Counted from the stretch's first letter, positions 1 through 6,422 are shown. The stretch: 7,530 nt of DNA from Thermomicrobiales bacterium (GCA_025928535.1 JAICJJ010000120.1:1-7530), one strand, 5' to 3'. The notes: generated from the sequence alone by a model not told the origin. Translations and numbers: made by a program.

Positions 1-22
1 CGGCCGGGGCGCGTCAGTTTTG

Positions 23-101
23 GTCGTCCTGAGCGCATTCGAAGGATCTCGTCGGTCTCTGTTTCCAGAGAACGAGATGCTTCGACTGCGCTCAGCATGA
101 C
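23..101. repeat. Palindromic intergenic repeat, simple copy (A)
   Basis: An imperfect inverted repeat. The 30-base arms at 23-52 and 72-101 match at 26 of 30 positions when one is reverse-complemented, and they flank a 19-base loop. Read on the minus strand, the element begins GTCATGCTGAGCGCAGTCGA and its other arm contains GATCCTTCGA and CTCAGGACGAC. It lies 39 bases beyond the stop codon of the ferritin-like gene. It could fold as a hairpin in that gene's mRNA tail, but no U-run follows it, so it is not a classic intrinsic terminator. It shares blocks with the larger element at 2326-2550. No reading frame of its own is supported. It resembles small non-autonomous palindromic repeats (REP/MITE-like), but the family name is unknown to me. 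Confidence 0.8.
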
Positions 102-140
102 GGGGCGCCTCCGTCCGGCCGGGCGCGTTCGCTGCGTCGT

Positions 141-1403
141 TCAGGTCGATTCGCAATCGACGAAGTTGCCTTTCGTGTCGAGGTGATACTCGATGCGCTG
201 ATCGCCGGTTTGCAGCAACACGACGTAGCCGGGCGTGATCACCTGCGCGTACATCTCGCCCGGCTTCGGGCAGCCGAGCGCCGCCGACGACCACTCGTGC
301 GGTTCGTTGCTGACGACCTCGATCTGGTCGGCCGGGACGCCCCATCGCTTCGCCGCGTCGGCGATCACGCTGTCCAGGCCGGGCGTGCCGCCGAACGAGG
401 CTTGCGTCGCCGTCCCGAGTGAAGACGAGGACGCGCTCGGCGTCGGCGTCGGCGACGGCGGCACCGCCGGTTGCTGGGCCGCCGGCGTCGCGGTTTTCTT
501 GCCGCCCTTGCTTCCCTTCTTCTTTTTCGCGTTTTTCGCGCCCTTGACGCTCTTCGCCCCCTTGGCCGCCGGGGTGCCGGCCGGCTGGGACTTAGTCCGG
601 TGCTTCGGGCGCTTCGTCGCCGTTGGCGTTGCGGTCGCCTCCGCGACGGCGAGCGCTGGCGTGCCGGTCGGCGCCGGCGTCGCGGGCGGCTCCGGCGTCG
701 GCGTGACGGCGACCGCGGCTACGGGACTCGCGGCGGCGATCGTCAGGCCGCCGATGACGAAGGGCGAGAGGATGGCGGCCACGTCGTCGGCATTCAATGG
801 CTGGTCGATCGGATCGGGATACGCCGGCGCGCCGGTGTGGTCGGCCAGGTAGGCCGCATGCCGCGCTTCGACGCTGTGAATGCCAATCAGAGCCGTGATC
901 GCGTCGGGGGTGCTCACGAGCGGGATGGCGCCGCCATAGGCGGCGGACGCGCTATTTTCGAGCGAGCGGGCCGTTTCGAGCATATCCTGAACGCCAGCGT
1001 AGCCCCAGACATAGCGCGCCGCCGCCGACGGCGTGCCGCCGAGATTGGTGACGAAACTCGCCAGCGTGGACGCATGCGTCACTTCGTCATCCCGGGCCTG
1101 TTCGAGCGCTAGCCGCACGGCGGAATCCTTGGTCACGGCGAGCATCGCGTTCGCGTCAAAGGTCATCAGCGCGTCGTCATAGAGCGCGGCCAGCACGTGC
1201 TCGAATGTGAGGAGAAGATTCATCGCGGCGATGTCGGCGGCGACCGCCGCGGGGTCGAGGCTCGATGGCGGAGTCGATTGCGCGGCCGCGATGCGCATGC
1301 CCACGGCGACTGGTACCGCCAGGGCGGCGCCGCGCGTGATCGCGCGCCGGGTGATCAAGCGCCGCCGCGGCGTGGCGCGGCCGGCGTTTTCGGGTTCAGG
1401 CAT
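141..1403 (-). CDS. Tat-exported ferritin-like diiron protein with basic linker and C-terminal domain
   Basis: This 420-residue protein has four parts. Residues 13-42 form a Tat-like signal (TRRAITRG, then a hydrophobic stretch ending AAAQ). Residues ~50-225 form a ferritin-like four-helix bundle with a plausible diiron set: E68, E107 and H110 (ExxH), E149, and E179 and H182 (ExRH). Residues ~232-335 are a disordered Pro/Thr/Ala linker with a very lysine-rich core at 264-303. Residues ~340-418 are a small domain with C378 and C417. The bundle resembles the Ferritin_2 group of exported ferritin-like proteins, whose role is mostly unproven; iron or peroxide handling outside the membrane is inference. 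The C-terminal module (W371, ALGCPKPG, YAQVITPGYVV) is one I cannot name. The ATG at 1403 has GGAGA 8 bases upstream. The gene lies 78 bp after the SDR gene on the same strand, with no obvious functional link. Confidence 0.85.
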   Translation of the reverse strand: MPEPENAGRATPRRRLITRRAITRGAALAVPVAVGMRIAAAQSTPPSSLDPAAVAADIAAMNLLLTFEHVLAALYDDALMTFDANAMLAVTKDSAVRLALEQARDDEVTHASTLASFVTNLGGTPSAAARYVWGYAGVQDMLETARSLENSASAAYGGAIPLVSTPDAITALIGIHSVEARHAAYLADHTGAPAYPDPIDQPLNADDVAAILSPFVIGGLTIAAASPVAAVAVTPTPEPPATPAPTGTPALAVAEATATPTATKRPKHRTKSQPAGTPAAKGAKSVKGAKNAKKKKGSKGGKKTATPAAQQPAVPPSPTPTPSASSSSLGTATQASFGGTPGLDSVIADAAKRWGVPADQIEVVSNEPHEWSSAALGCPKPGEMYAQVITPGYVVLLQTGDQRIEYHLDTKGNFVDCEST

Positions 1404-1481
1404 CGTCTGGGTCTCCGTCGGCGCTTCATGCAGTCGAATCCGCGCTCCTCGCGCATTTCGCGTGCCGTGAGCGCCGGGAGA

Positions 1482-2273
1482 TCAGACCGGCGGCCAGGTC
1501 AAGAGCCAGCCGCCGTCGACGAAATGGGTTTGACCCGTGCAATACGCGGCCACGTCCGACGCGAGAAATCGGACCATTGCCGCGATGTCGGCCGGCGTGC
1601 CGGCGCGGCGAAGCGGAATCTGCGCTTCGGCCCAGGCGCGGTAGGCCGGGTCGTCGAGCGCACGCTGGTTCATCGGCGTCAGAATCATTCCCGGCCCGAC
1701 GGCGTTGACCGTGATGCCGTGGGGCGCCAATTCGAGCGCGAGCGAACGGGTCAGGTTGCGGAGCGCCCCCTTGCTGGTCTGGTAAACCCCCTGGCCGACC
1801 ATGTCGCACGCTTCTTCGTGAACGGAGGTGATGTTCACGATCCGGCCGCCGCGTCCCGCGGCCAGCATCCGGCGGGCGGCTTCCCGCGCGCAGAGAAACG
1901 CCCCGGTCAGGTTTGAATCGAGGAGATCGCGCCATTCGGCCAGGGTCGTCTCGACCAGCGGCTTGCCGGAGCCGTCGCGGCCGGCGTTGTTGACGAGGAT
2001 GTCGATCCGCGCTTCGTCCCGATCGAGCGACGCGAACATGTCCAGCACGGCGGCCTCGTCGCCGACGTCGGCCTGAACGATGCGAGCGCTGCCGCCCGCC
2101 GTGACGACGCGCGCGGCCGTTTCCCGCGCTCCCGCTTCATCGTGATGGTAGTTGACGATGACCCGCGCCCCGCCCTGGCCGAACGCTTCGGCGATGCCCT
2201 GGCCGATGCCTTTGCTCGCGCCGGTGACGAGCGCCACTTTTCCGGCGAATTCCCGATCCATCGATCGCCCCAT
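1482..2273 (-). CDS. SDR-family NAD(P)-dependent oxidoreductase (glucose 1-dehydrogenase/FabG-like)
   Basis: A classical short-chain dehydrogenase of 263 residues, the normal length. It has the dinucleotide-binding motif TGASKGIG at 17-24, D69-V70 contacting adenine, NNAG at 95-98, N121, and the catalytic set S150, Y164 and K168 (YxxxK), followed by the PG motif at 194-195. N41 after the second strand (VIVNYHHDEAG) and the absence of an acidic residue there favour NADP(H) over NAD(H), as in glucose 1-dehydrogenase and FabG relatives. The C-terminus (TGQTHFVDGGW) is typical. The substrate cannot be read from sequence; a sugar or secondary alcohol is likely. FabG itself is less likely because no acyl-carrier or fatty-acid genes are nearby. 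The ATG at 2273 has only a weak GC-rich ribosome site. An in-frame ATG four codons later (2261) is an equally possible start. Its upstream region is mostly the nested palindrome. Confidence 0.93.
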   Translation of the reverse strand: MGRSMDREFAGKVALVTGASKGIGQGIAEAFGQGGARVIVNYHHDEAGARETAARVVTAGGSARIVQADVGDEAAVLDMFASLDRDEARIDILVNNAGRDGSGKPLVETTLAEWRDLLDSNLTGAFLCAREAARRMLAAGRGGRIVNITSVHEEACDMVGQGVYQTSKGALRNLTRSLALELAPHGITVNAVGPGMILTPMNQRALDDPAYRAWAEAQIPLRRAGTPADIAAMVRFLASDVAAYCTGQTHFVDGGWLLTWPPV

Positions 2274-2300
2274 GTCGCCGCCGATTCGCGCGGCCGCACC

Positions 2301-2336
2301 CCCCCGTCATGCGGAGCCGCGCCCCGTCATGCTGAG
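2301..2336 (+). repeat. Duplicated repeat tip at the left edge of element B
   Basis: The tip of the palindrome occurs twice in tandem, 20 bases apart: CCCCCGTCATGCGGAG at 2301-2316 and GCCCCGTCATGCTGAG at 2321-2336. Only the second has a partner in the right arm. The first may be a leftover from an earlier insertion or from slippage. Confidence 0.55.
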
Positions 2337-2550
2337 TGGTCATGCCGCACGGCGGCGCCCTCACGGCATGAAGAACCGAGTTTTTCAGAGCAGCTTGTCG
2401 AAGCATCTCGTGCTCTGGACGCAATGAACGACGAGATCCTTCGACTTCGCTGCTCTGAAAAACTCCCCGCTGACCCAAGTGCAATGACCGTGCTGGGGAG
2501 TTTTTCATGCCGTGCGGGCGCCGCCCCGCGGCATGATCACTCAGGATGAC
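2326..2550. repeat. Nested palindromic intergenic repeat, expanded copy (B)
   Basis: A long imperfect inverted repeat. The left arm (2326-2411) pairs with the right arm (2431-2550) in three abutting blocks: 2326-2348 with 2528-2550 (21 of 23 match), 2349-2375 with 2501-2527 (23 of 27), and 2377-2411 with 2431-2466 (31 of 36, one gap). The loop at 2412-2430 is 19 bases, as in copy A. The right arm carries an extra 34 bases (2467-2500) that take part in a smaller hairpin. The tips (GTCATGCTGAG, CTCAGGATGAC) and loop-proximal blocks (GTCGAAGCATCTCGT, ACGAGATCCTTCGAC) match copy A, while the middle of each arm is additional. It fills nearly all of the space between the hydrolase and SDR genes and reaches into the hydrolase 3' end. 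No coding potential is supported. Confidence 0.85.
2458..2505. terminator. Possible bidirectional intrinsic terminator inside element B
   Basis: The sequence AAAAACTCCCCGC (2458-2470) can pair with GCTGGGGAGTTTTT (2492-2505) as a 13-bp stem with a one-base bulge and a 21-base loop. Because the stem ends in A5 on one side and T5 on the other, each strand shows a GC-rich stem followed by five U. For minus-strand transcription it begins about 32 bases after the hydrolase stop codon, where a terminator would be expected. The long loop and the competing larger palindrome lower confidence. Confidence 0.45.
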
Positions 2551-3391
2551 GGTCGGATGGCGCCGGTAATCCAACCTCGTCCAGGAAATCGAGCACGATT
2601 CGCGCGAACCGGTCGGGCTGTTCCATGTTCGACAGATGGGCCGCGCCGGCGATGGTTGCCGTGCGCGCCCCTGGAATTCGCTCGGCTATGAGGGCGCCGG
2701 CGCGGAGAATGCCCGGCACGTCGAGGTCGCCGTTGACGATGAGGGTCGGCGCGCGAACCGCCTCCAACCGCTCGACCGCCGGCGGATCGAGCGGTTCCGC
2801 TTCGCCCAGCCCGGCCATCTCGGAGGCCATCGCGATCAGGTCCATCGCCAGCGCCCGCTCCCGCACGGCCGGATCGACTTCACTCGGCGCGTGATGTGGC
2901 CCATCGACCCAGATTTGCATGTCCAGCTCGGCCGCTCGCGCCACGTCGCCCGATTCGAACGCCGCATCGAGTTCGTCCAGTTGCGGCGTCATCTCGTCAA
3001 ATATTTCGAAGCCGCCGGGCGGGGTCCCGACGAGGACCAGCGCCGCGACGCGTTCGGGTTGCTCGAGCGCGAAATCGAGCGCGGCCGACCCGCCCATCGA
3101 GCAGCAGACCAGCACAACGCGCTCCAGATCGAGCGCATCCAGCAAGCCGCGCAAATCGCGCCAGTGCGCGAAGGGACCGGCGACCGCCGGCGACTGGCCG
3201 TAGCCGCGCAGGTCGTAGCGCAGCACCTGGTGGGCCGCCGCGAACGGCGCCATCTGATCGTCCCACATCCGGCTGTCGGCGATGCCGGCATGAATCAGAA
3301 CCAGCGGCGCACCGGAACCGCTGATTTCGTGCCAGAGCCGCGCGCCTTCGACGTCGACGAATCCGGATGCGGATTGCGGTTCGCGCGCCAT
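2537..3391 (-). CDS. Alpha/beta-fold hydrolase
   Basis: A 284-residue alpha/beta hydrolase of usual length. Visible elements are the oxyanion-loop region IHAG (33-36), DLRGYGQS (60-67), the nucleophile elbow CCSMGG with Ser98, the acid in NGDLD (D224 most likely, D222 alternative) and the catalytic His252 in AAHLSNMEQP. The elbow has Cys96 where most members have Gly (GxSxG). A helical cap spans roughly 125-200. The family includes esterases, lactonases and C-C bond hydrolases; the overall layout resembles the 3-oxoadipate enol-lactonase-like group, but the substrate is not determinable. The ATG at 3391 is preferred because AGGAGG lies 4 bases upstream and the fold begins there; the open frame continues to 3619 but that part overlaps the transporter gene. 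It follows the MFS gene by 37 bp, suggesting co-transcription. The last residues and stop codon lie inside the palindromic repeat. Confidence 0.92.
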   Translation of the reverse strand: MAREPQSASGFVDVEGARLWHEISGSGAPLVLIHAGIADSRMWDDQMAPFAAAHQVLRYDLRGYGQSPAVAGPFAHWRDLRGLLDALDLERVVLVCCSMGGSAALDFALEQPERVAALVLVGTPPGGFEIFDEMTPQLDELDAAFESGDVARAAELDMQIWVDGPHHAPSEVDPAVRERALAMDLIAMASEMAGLGEAEPLDPPAVERLEAVRAPTLIVNGDLDVPGILRAGALIAERIPGARTATIAGAAHLSNMEQPDRFARIVLDFLDEVGLPAPSDRHPE

Positions 3392-3395
3392 GGAA

Positions 3396-3401
3396 CCTCC
3401 T
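3396..3401 (-). promoter_or_regulatory. Ribosome binding site deciding the hydrolase start
   Basis: AGGAGG on the minus strand, 4 bases before the ATG at 3391, sits in the 37-bp gap after the MFS stop codon. It is one of the strongest Shine-Dalgarno matches in the window and rules against the longer upstream start at 3619. Confidence 0.8.
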
Positions 3402-3428
3402 CGTTCGCGCCCCGCCTCGCGGGACACG

Positions 3429-5087
3429 TCAGTCGAACATGACCACCGGACGTGTCCGCTCCCGCGCTTCGCCGGCTTCGGCGGGCTTGCGGCGCGGGTT
3501 GACGACCAGGAAGGCGAGGGCGACGGCGCAGACACAAATGGCCGCGCCGACATGCAGCGTGTCATGCATGCTGTCGACGAACGCTTGCTGCAGCGCCCCA
3601 TAAATCTGCGGCAGCGCATCGGCCTGGGCAGGCGGCACGGCGGCCGGAATCTGGTCGAAGCGGCTGTCGCGGGCGAGGTCGACGACGCTGGATTGCACGT
3701 CGGTCGGCAAGCCGGCGACCGTCTGAATGCGGTCCCAGCCGTGCCGCGCCAAACTCGTCTGCAGGACCGAGCCGAGCACGGCGATACCGAGCACCTGACC
3801 GACGTTGCGCATGGTGTTGAGGATGCCGGAGGCGCTGCCGGCGAAGCGCTCCGGCACGTCGGCCATGGCGGCGGTGGTCGTCGGCGCGAAGGTCAACCCC
3901 ATGCCGATGCCGGTGACGATCAGGGCCGGCAAGAGCATCAACCAGTCGGTGTCGACCGTGATCCGCCGGCTCATGAGCACCACTCCGAGCGTCGCCAACG
4001 AAAGCCCGACGACGAGAATCCAGCGCGCGCCGAAGCGGTCGGTCAGGCGGCCGGCCACCGGCGCGACGATCATGATCATCAACGACATTGGCGACGTCGT
4101 CAGCCCGGCCTTGATCGCGGAAAAGCCGAGCGCGCCTTGCAGGAAGAGGGTCATCGGGAAAAAGATGCCGAGCAAGCCGAAGGCGAAGGTGAAGCCGATG
4201 ACGCTGCCGACCCAGAAATTGCGGATGCGGAGCAACTCCAGCCGCATCATCGGATTGCGAGCGCGCCGTTCCCACCAGACGAAGACCGCCAGCAACAGCA
4301 CGCTGGCGACGACCAGCCCGAGAATGACCGGGTTCGTCCAGCCGAGGACGTTGCCCTGGATCAACGCGAAGACGAGGGCGAAGATGCCGGCGGACGACAG
4401 GACGAGCCCAGTCCAGTCGAGGCGGCGCGACGCCTGCGGATCGGTCGATTCCGGCACGATCGGCGCGGTGGCGAGGAGGGCGGCGATCCCGATCGGCACG
4501 TTGATCAGGAAGACCCATTCCCAGGCGTAGTTGGTCACGATCCAGCCGCCGAAAATCGGGCCGACGAACGCGCCGAGCGACACGATCGAGCCCCAGATAC
4601 CCAGCGCCGCCCCCCGCTGATCCGGCGGAAAGACGACGACGACGAGCGCTAACGTTTGCGGCATCATCATCGCGCCGCCGACGCCTTGCAGCACCCGCGC
4701 CACAATCAACGCCTCGGCGGGCGAAATATGAAGCAGGCGGCCGAGCAGCACCGACGCGCCGCAGAGCGCCGACGCGGCGGTGAAGATCGCCATGCCGAGC
4801 ATGAAGAGTTTCTTGCGCCCAAAGATGTCGCCGAGCCGACCGAACGAAAGGAGCAAGACGGCGTAGGTGAGGACGTAGGCGTCGAGAATCCATTGAATCT
4901 GGGTCAAACTGGCGCCGAGACCGTCGATGATCGCTTGCTGAGCGACGTTGACGATGGTCGAATCGAGCAAGACCATGAAAACGGCGCCGCAGAGGACGAC
5001 CAGGATCAGCCAGGGGTTGCGCGGCCGGGACGGCGCGTCGACCGACGCGGCGATCGGCCGCGTCGCGCTCTCGGTTTCGATGGCCAT
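3429..5087 (-). CDS. DHA2-family MFS multidrug exporter (EmrB/QacA type, 14 TM)
   Basis: A 552-residue inner-membrane proton-driven antiporter. Length and hydrophobic pattern fit the 14-helix DHA2 family. Motif D1 is LDSTIVNVA (41-49) in helix 1. Motif A is GRLGDIFGRKK (83-93) between helices 2 and 3. The motif B region is RVLQGVGGAMMMP (131-143). Antiporter motif C is LGAFVGPIFGG (171-181) in helix 5. WEWVFLINVPIG (189-200) is another typical DHA2 stretch. A second motif-A-like loop, GRLTDRFGARW, lies between later helices. Family members export drugs, dyes, antibiotics or sometimes metabolites; the substrate here is unknown. No TetR or MarR regulator is adjacent in the window, which is mildly unusual for such exporters. 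The hydrolase follows by 37 bp, so the pair may modify and export the same compound (inference). The ATG at 5087 has a modest GGAAGGGA ribosome site. Confidence 0.95.
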   Translation of the reverse strand: MAIETESATRPIAASVDAPSRPRNPWLILVVLCGAVFMVLLDSTIVNVAQQAIIDGLGASLTQIQWILDAYVLTYAVLLLSFGRLGDIFGRKKLFMLGMAIFTAASALCGASVLLGRLLHISPAEALIVARVLQGVGGAMMMPQTLALVVVVFPPDQRGAALGIWGSIVSLGAFVGPIFGGWIVTNYAWEWVFLINVPIGIAALLATAPIVPESTDPQASRRLDWTGLVLSSAGIFALVFALIQGNVLGWTNPVILGLVVASVLLLAVFVWWERRARNPMMRLELLRIRNFWVGSVIGFTFAFGLLGIFFPMTLFLQGALGFSAIKAGLTTSPMSLMIMIVAPVAGRLTDRFGARWILVVGLSLATLGVVLMSRRITVDTDWLMLLPALIVTGIGMGLTFAPTTTAAMADVPERFAGSASGILNTMRNVGQVLGIAVLGSVLQTSLARHGWDRIQTVAGLPTDVQSSVVDLARDSRFDQIPAAVPPAQADALPQIYGALQQAFVDSMHDTLHVGAAICVCAVALAFLVVNPRRKPAEAGEARERTRPVVMFD

Positions 5088-5149
5088 GCTGTCCCTTCCC
5101 GCTGGATGAAGGCCGTCGGCGCGTCGAGCGCGCCCGCCGCATGGCTTGA

Positions 5150-5178
5150 ATTGTGGGCGGACGCGGCGCGAACAACAA
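5150..5178 (-). promoter_or_regulatory. Weak sigma70-like promoter candidate for the MFS-hydrolase pair
   Basis: On the minus strand TTGTTG (-35, 3 of 6 consensus) and CACAAT (-10, 4 of 6) are separated by exactly 17 bases, about 60 bases before the MFS start codon. It is the best candidate I found in this 216-base gap, which is otherwise GC-rich and shows no gene. In so GC-rich a sequence a match like this may be chance. Confidence 0.3.
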
Positions 5179-5251
5179 GGCGAGCTGAACCGGATCGCGA
5201 CGCGGGACGGCGCTGTGTCTAGAGGAGATTGCGATGGGCGGCGCTCCCAGC

Positions 5252-5284
5252 GACGCCCGCCCGAAACCGATCGAGACGGGCGTC
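5252..5284 (-). terminator. Hairpin downstream of asd
   Basis: A perfect 8-bp stem (GACGCCCG at 5252-5259 with CGGGCGTC at 5277-5284) encloses a 17-base loop. It starts about 20 bases after the asd stop codon on the minus strand. No U-run follows, so it may be a Rho-assisted end, an mRNA-stabilising hairpin or nothing functional. Confidence 0.35.
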
Positions 5285-5303
5285 TTCAGCGAGCGACGTC
5301 GAA

Positions 5304-6368
5304 TCAGACCGGCAGCAACCCTTCGAGCTTGAACAATTCGGCGTTGAGGATCGACGCCCCGGCCGCGCCGCGGATCGTGTTGTGGCCGAGGACGACGAAT
5401 TTCGTCCCGAGGAGCGGGCAGGGCCGGATGCGGCCGACGACCGACGCCATCCCCTGCTCGGTGTCGCGGTCGAGCACCGGCTGCGGTCGATTGCGCTCGT
5501 CGCGGACGACGACCGGCTGCTTCGGCGCGCTGGGCAAATCGAGCTCCTGCGGCCGGCCGCGAAACGCGCGAAATGCCTCGGCCACGTCATCCAGCGGCGG
5601 TTCGCCATGCAGTCGGATCGATACGCACTCCGTATGGCCATCGCGGACCGGCACCCGGTTGCAATGGGCCGTCATCGTGATCGCGGCCGGAACGAAGCCG
5701 CCGTCGTAGCCGCCGAGGAGTTTCATCGTTTCCTCGGTCATCTTTTCTTCTTCGGTCGGGATGAATGGCACGACATTGTCGATCATGTCGAGCGACGGCA
5801 CGCCCGGATAGCCGGCGCCGGAGACGGCCTGCATCGTCGTCACCGCCAGCGCGTCGATGCCGAACGCATCGTGCAGCGGCTTCAACGCCAGCACCAGATG
5901 AATCGCCGAACAATTCGGGTTGGTGACGAGGAGACCGCTCCAGCCGCGATTCCGCCGCTGCGTTTCGAGCGCGGCGACATGGCCGGGGTTGACCTCCGGA
6001 ATGAGCAGCGGCACGTCCGGGTCCATCCGGTGGGTCGAGGTGTTGGAAAAGAGCGCCCGACCTTCTCGCGCCATTCGCTGCTCGATTTCGCCCGCCACTT
6101 CGCCAGGCAGCGCCGAAAAGACGACCGGGCTGTCGAGTTGGGCGTCGTAATCGCGGACGGGAAGATCGCGCGCTTCGTCCGGCATCGACGCGTCGAGCCG
6201 CCAGTCGGTCGCCTCGCCGTAGCGTTTGCCGGTCGAACGGTCGGACGCGACCAGTTCGGCGACCCGGAACCAGGGGTGACGCGCCAGCAACTGGACGAAT
6301 CGCTGGCCGACGCTGCCGGTCGCGCCGAGGACGGCGACCGGAATCCGTTCGTCTTTCAGATTGGCCAC
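5304..6368 (-). CDS. asd: Aspartate-semialdehyde dehydrogenase
   Basis: Catalyses NADPH-dependent reduction of aspartyl-4-phosphate to aspartate 4-semialdehyde, the branch-point step to lysine/diaminopimelate, threonine and methionine. The 354-residue protein has the NADP-binding motif GATGSVGQ (15-22), a catalytic cysteine in TNPNCSAIH (Cys153), GAGYPG (185-190), and the substrate-binding Arg238 and catalytic His245 in CNRVPVRDGHTECV. The insertion with VPFIPTEEEKM (200-210) and the overall layout fit the archaeal/fungal-type branch, which also occurs in several bacterial phyla, rather than the E. coli-type enzyme. The start codon is GTG at 6368, chosen because GGAGGG lies 9 bases upstream and the Rossmann fold begins ten residues in. 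The gene follows aspartate kinase with a 54-bp gap that holds a terminator-like hairpin. Confidence 0.97.
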   Translation of the reverse strand: MANLKDERIPVAVLGATGSVGQRFVQLLARHPWFRVAELVASDRSTGKRYGEATDWRLDASMPDEARDLPVRDYDAQLDSPVVFSALPGEVAGEIEQRMAREGRALFSNTSTHRMDPDVPLLIPEVNPGHVAALETQRRNRGWSGLLVTNPNCSAIHLVLALKPLHDAFGIDALAVTTMQAVSGAGYPGVPSLDMIDNVVPFIPTEEEKMTEETMKLLGGYDGGFVPAAITMTAHCNRVPVRDGHTECVSIRLHGEPPLDDVAEAFRAFRGRPQELDLPSAPKQPVVVRDERNRPQPVLDRDTEQGMASVVGRIRPCPLLGTKFVVLGHNTIRGAAGASILNAELFKLEGLLPV

Positions 6369-6377
6369 GATGGATTT

Positions 6378-6383
6378 CCCTCC
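6378..6383 (-). promoter_or_regulatory. Ribosome binding site for GTG-started asd
   Basis: GGAGGG on the minus strand sits 9 bases before the GTG at 6368 and fixes this start, since no ATG is suitably placed. It directly abuts the T7 tract of the upstream hairpin, so the same few bases hold both the possible termination point and the translation start signal. Confidence 0.75.
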
Positions 6384-6410
6384 AAAAAAACGTCCGGCGC
6401 CTGGCCGGAC
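6384..6410 (-). terminator. Intrinsic terminator or attenuator between lysC and asd
   Basis: On the minus strand GTCCGGC (6410-6404) pairs perfectly with GCCGGAC (6398-6392) across a 5-base loop. One G and then seven T (6390-6384) follow. This is the textbook form of a Rho-independent terminator, located 12 bases after the kinase stop codon and immediately upstream of the asd ribosome site. No promoter fits between it and asd, so asd needs read-through or a promoter inside the kinase gene. Confidence 0.7.
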
Positions 6411-6422
6411 CTGCGAGTCTGC

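Noticed and set aside
1..127. Near-identical CGGCCGGGGCGCG (1-13) and CGGCCGGGCGCG (116-127) flanking copy A as a target-site duplication
   Set aside because: They differ by one base in length, are simple GC-rich strings and are not at the exact repeat ends; element B has no equivalent, so chance is as likely.
1404..1481. Promoter or regulatory RNA in the 78-bp gap before the ferritin-like gene
   Set aside because: I found only the GGAGA ribosome site; no convincing -35/-10 pair or stable hairpin is visible.
2301..2550. CRISPR array
   Set aside because: Repeats are inverted and nested rather than regularly spaced direct repeats with unique spacers, and no cas gene is present.
2137..2574. 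Open frames running through element B on both strands
   Set aside because: Their translations are only the repeat read as protein and the SDR gene out of frame; no conserved domain or ribosome site supports them.
3392..3619. Upstream extension of the hydrolase frame to 3619
   Set aside because: This part overlaps the 3' end of the MFS gene, encodes a Ser/Arg-rich non-conserved stretch, and the AGGAGG site points to the ATG at 3391.
3390..4652. A 420-codon open frame on the plus strand opposite the MFS gene
   Set aside because: It is an antisense shadow in GC-rich DNA: the translation is rich in Arg, Asp, His and Glu with no fold signature, while the minus strand encodes a clear transporter.
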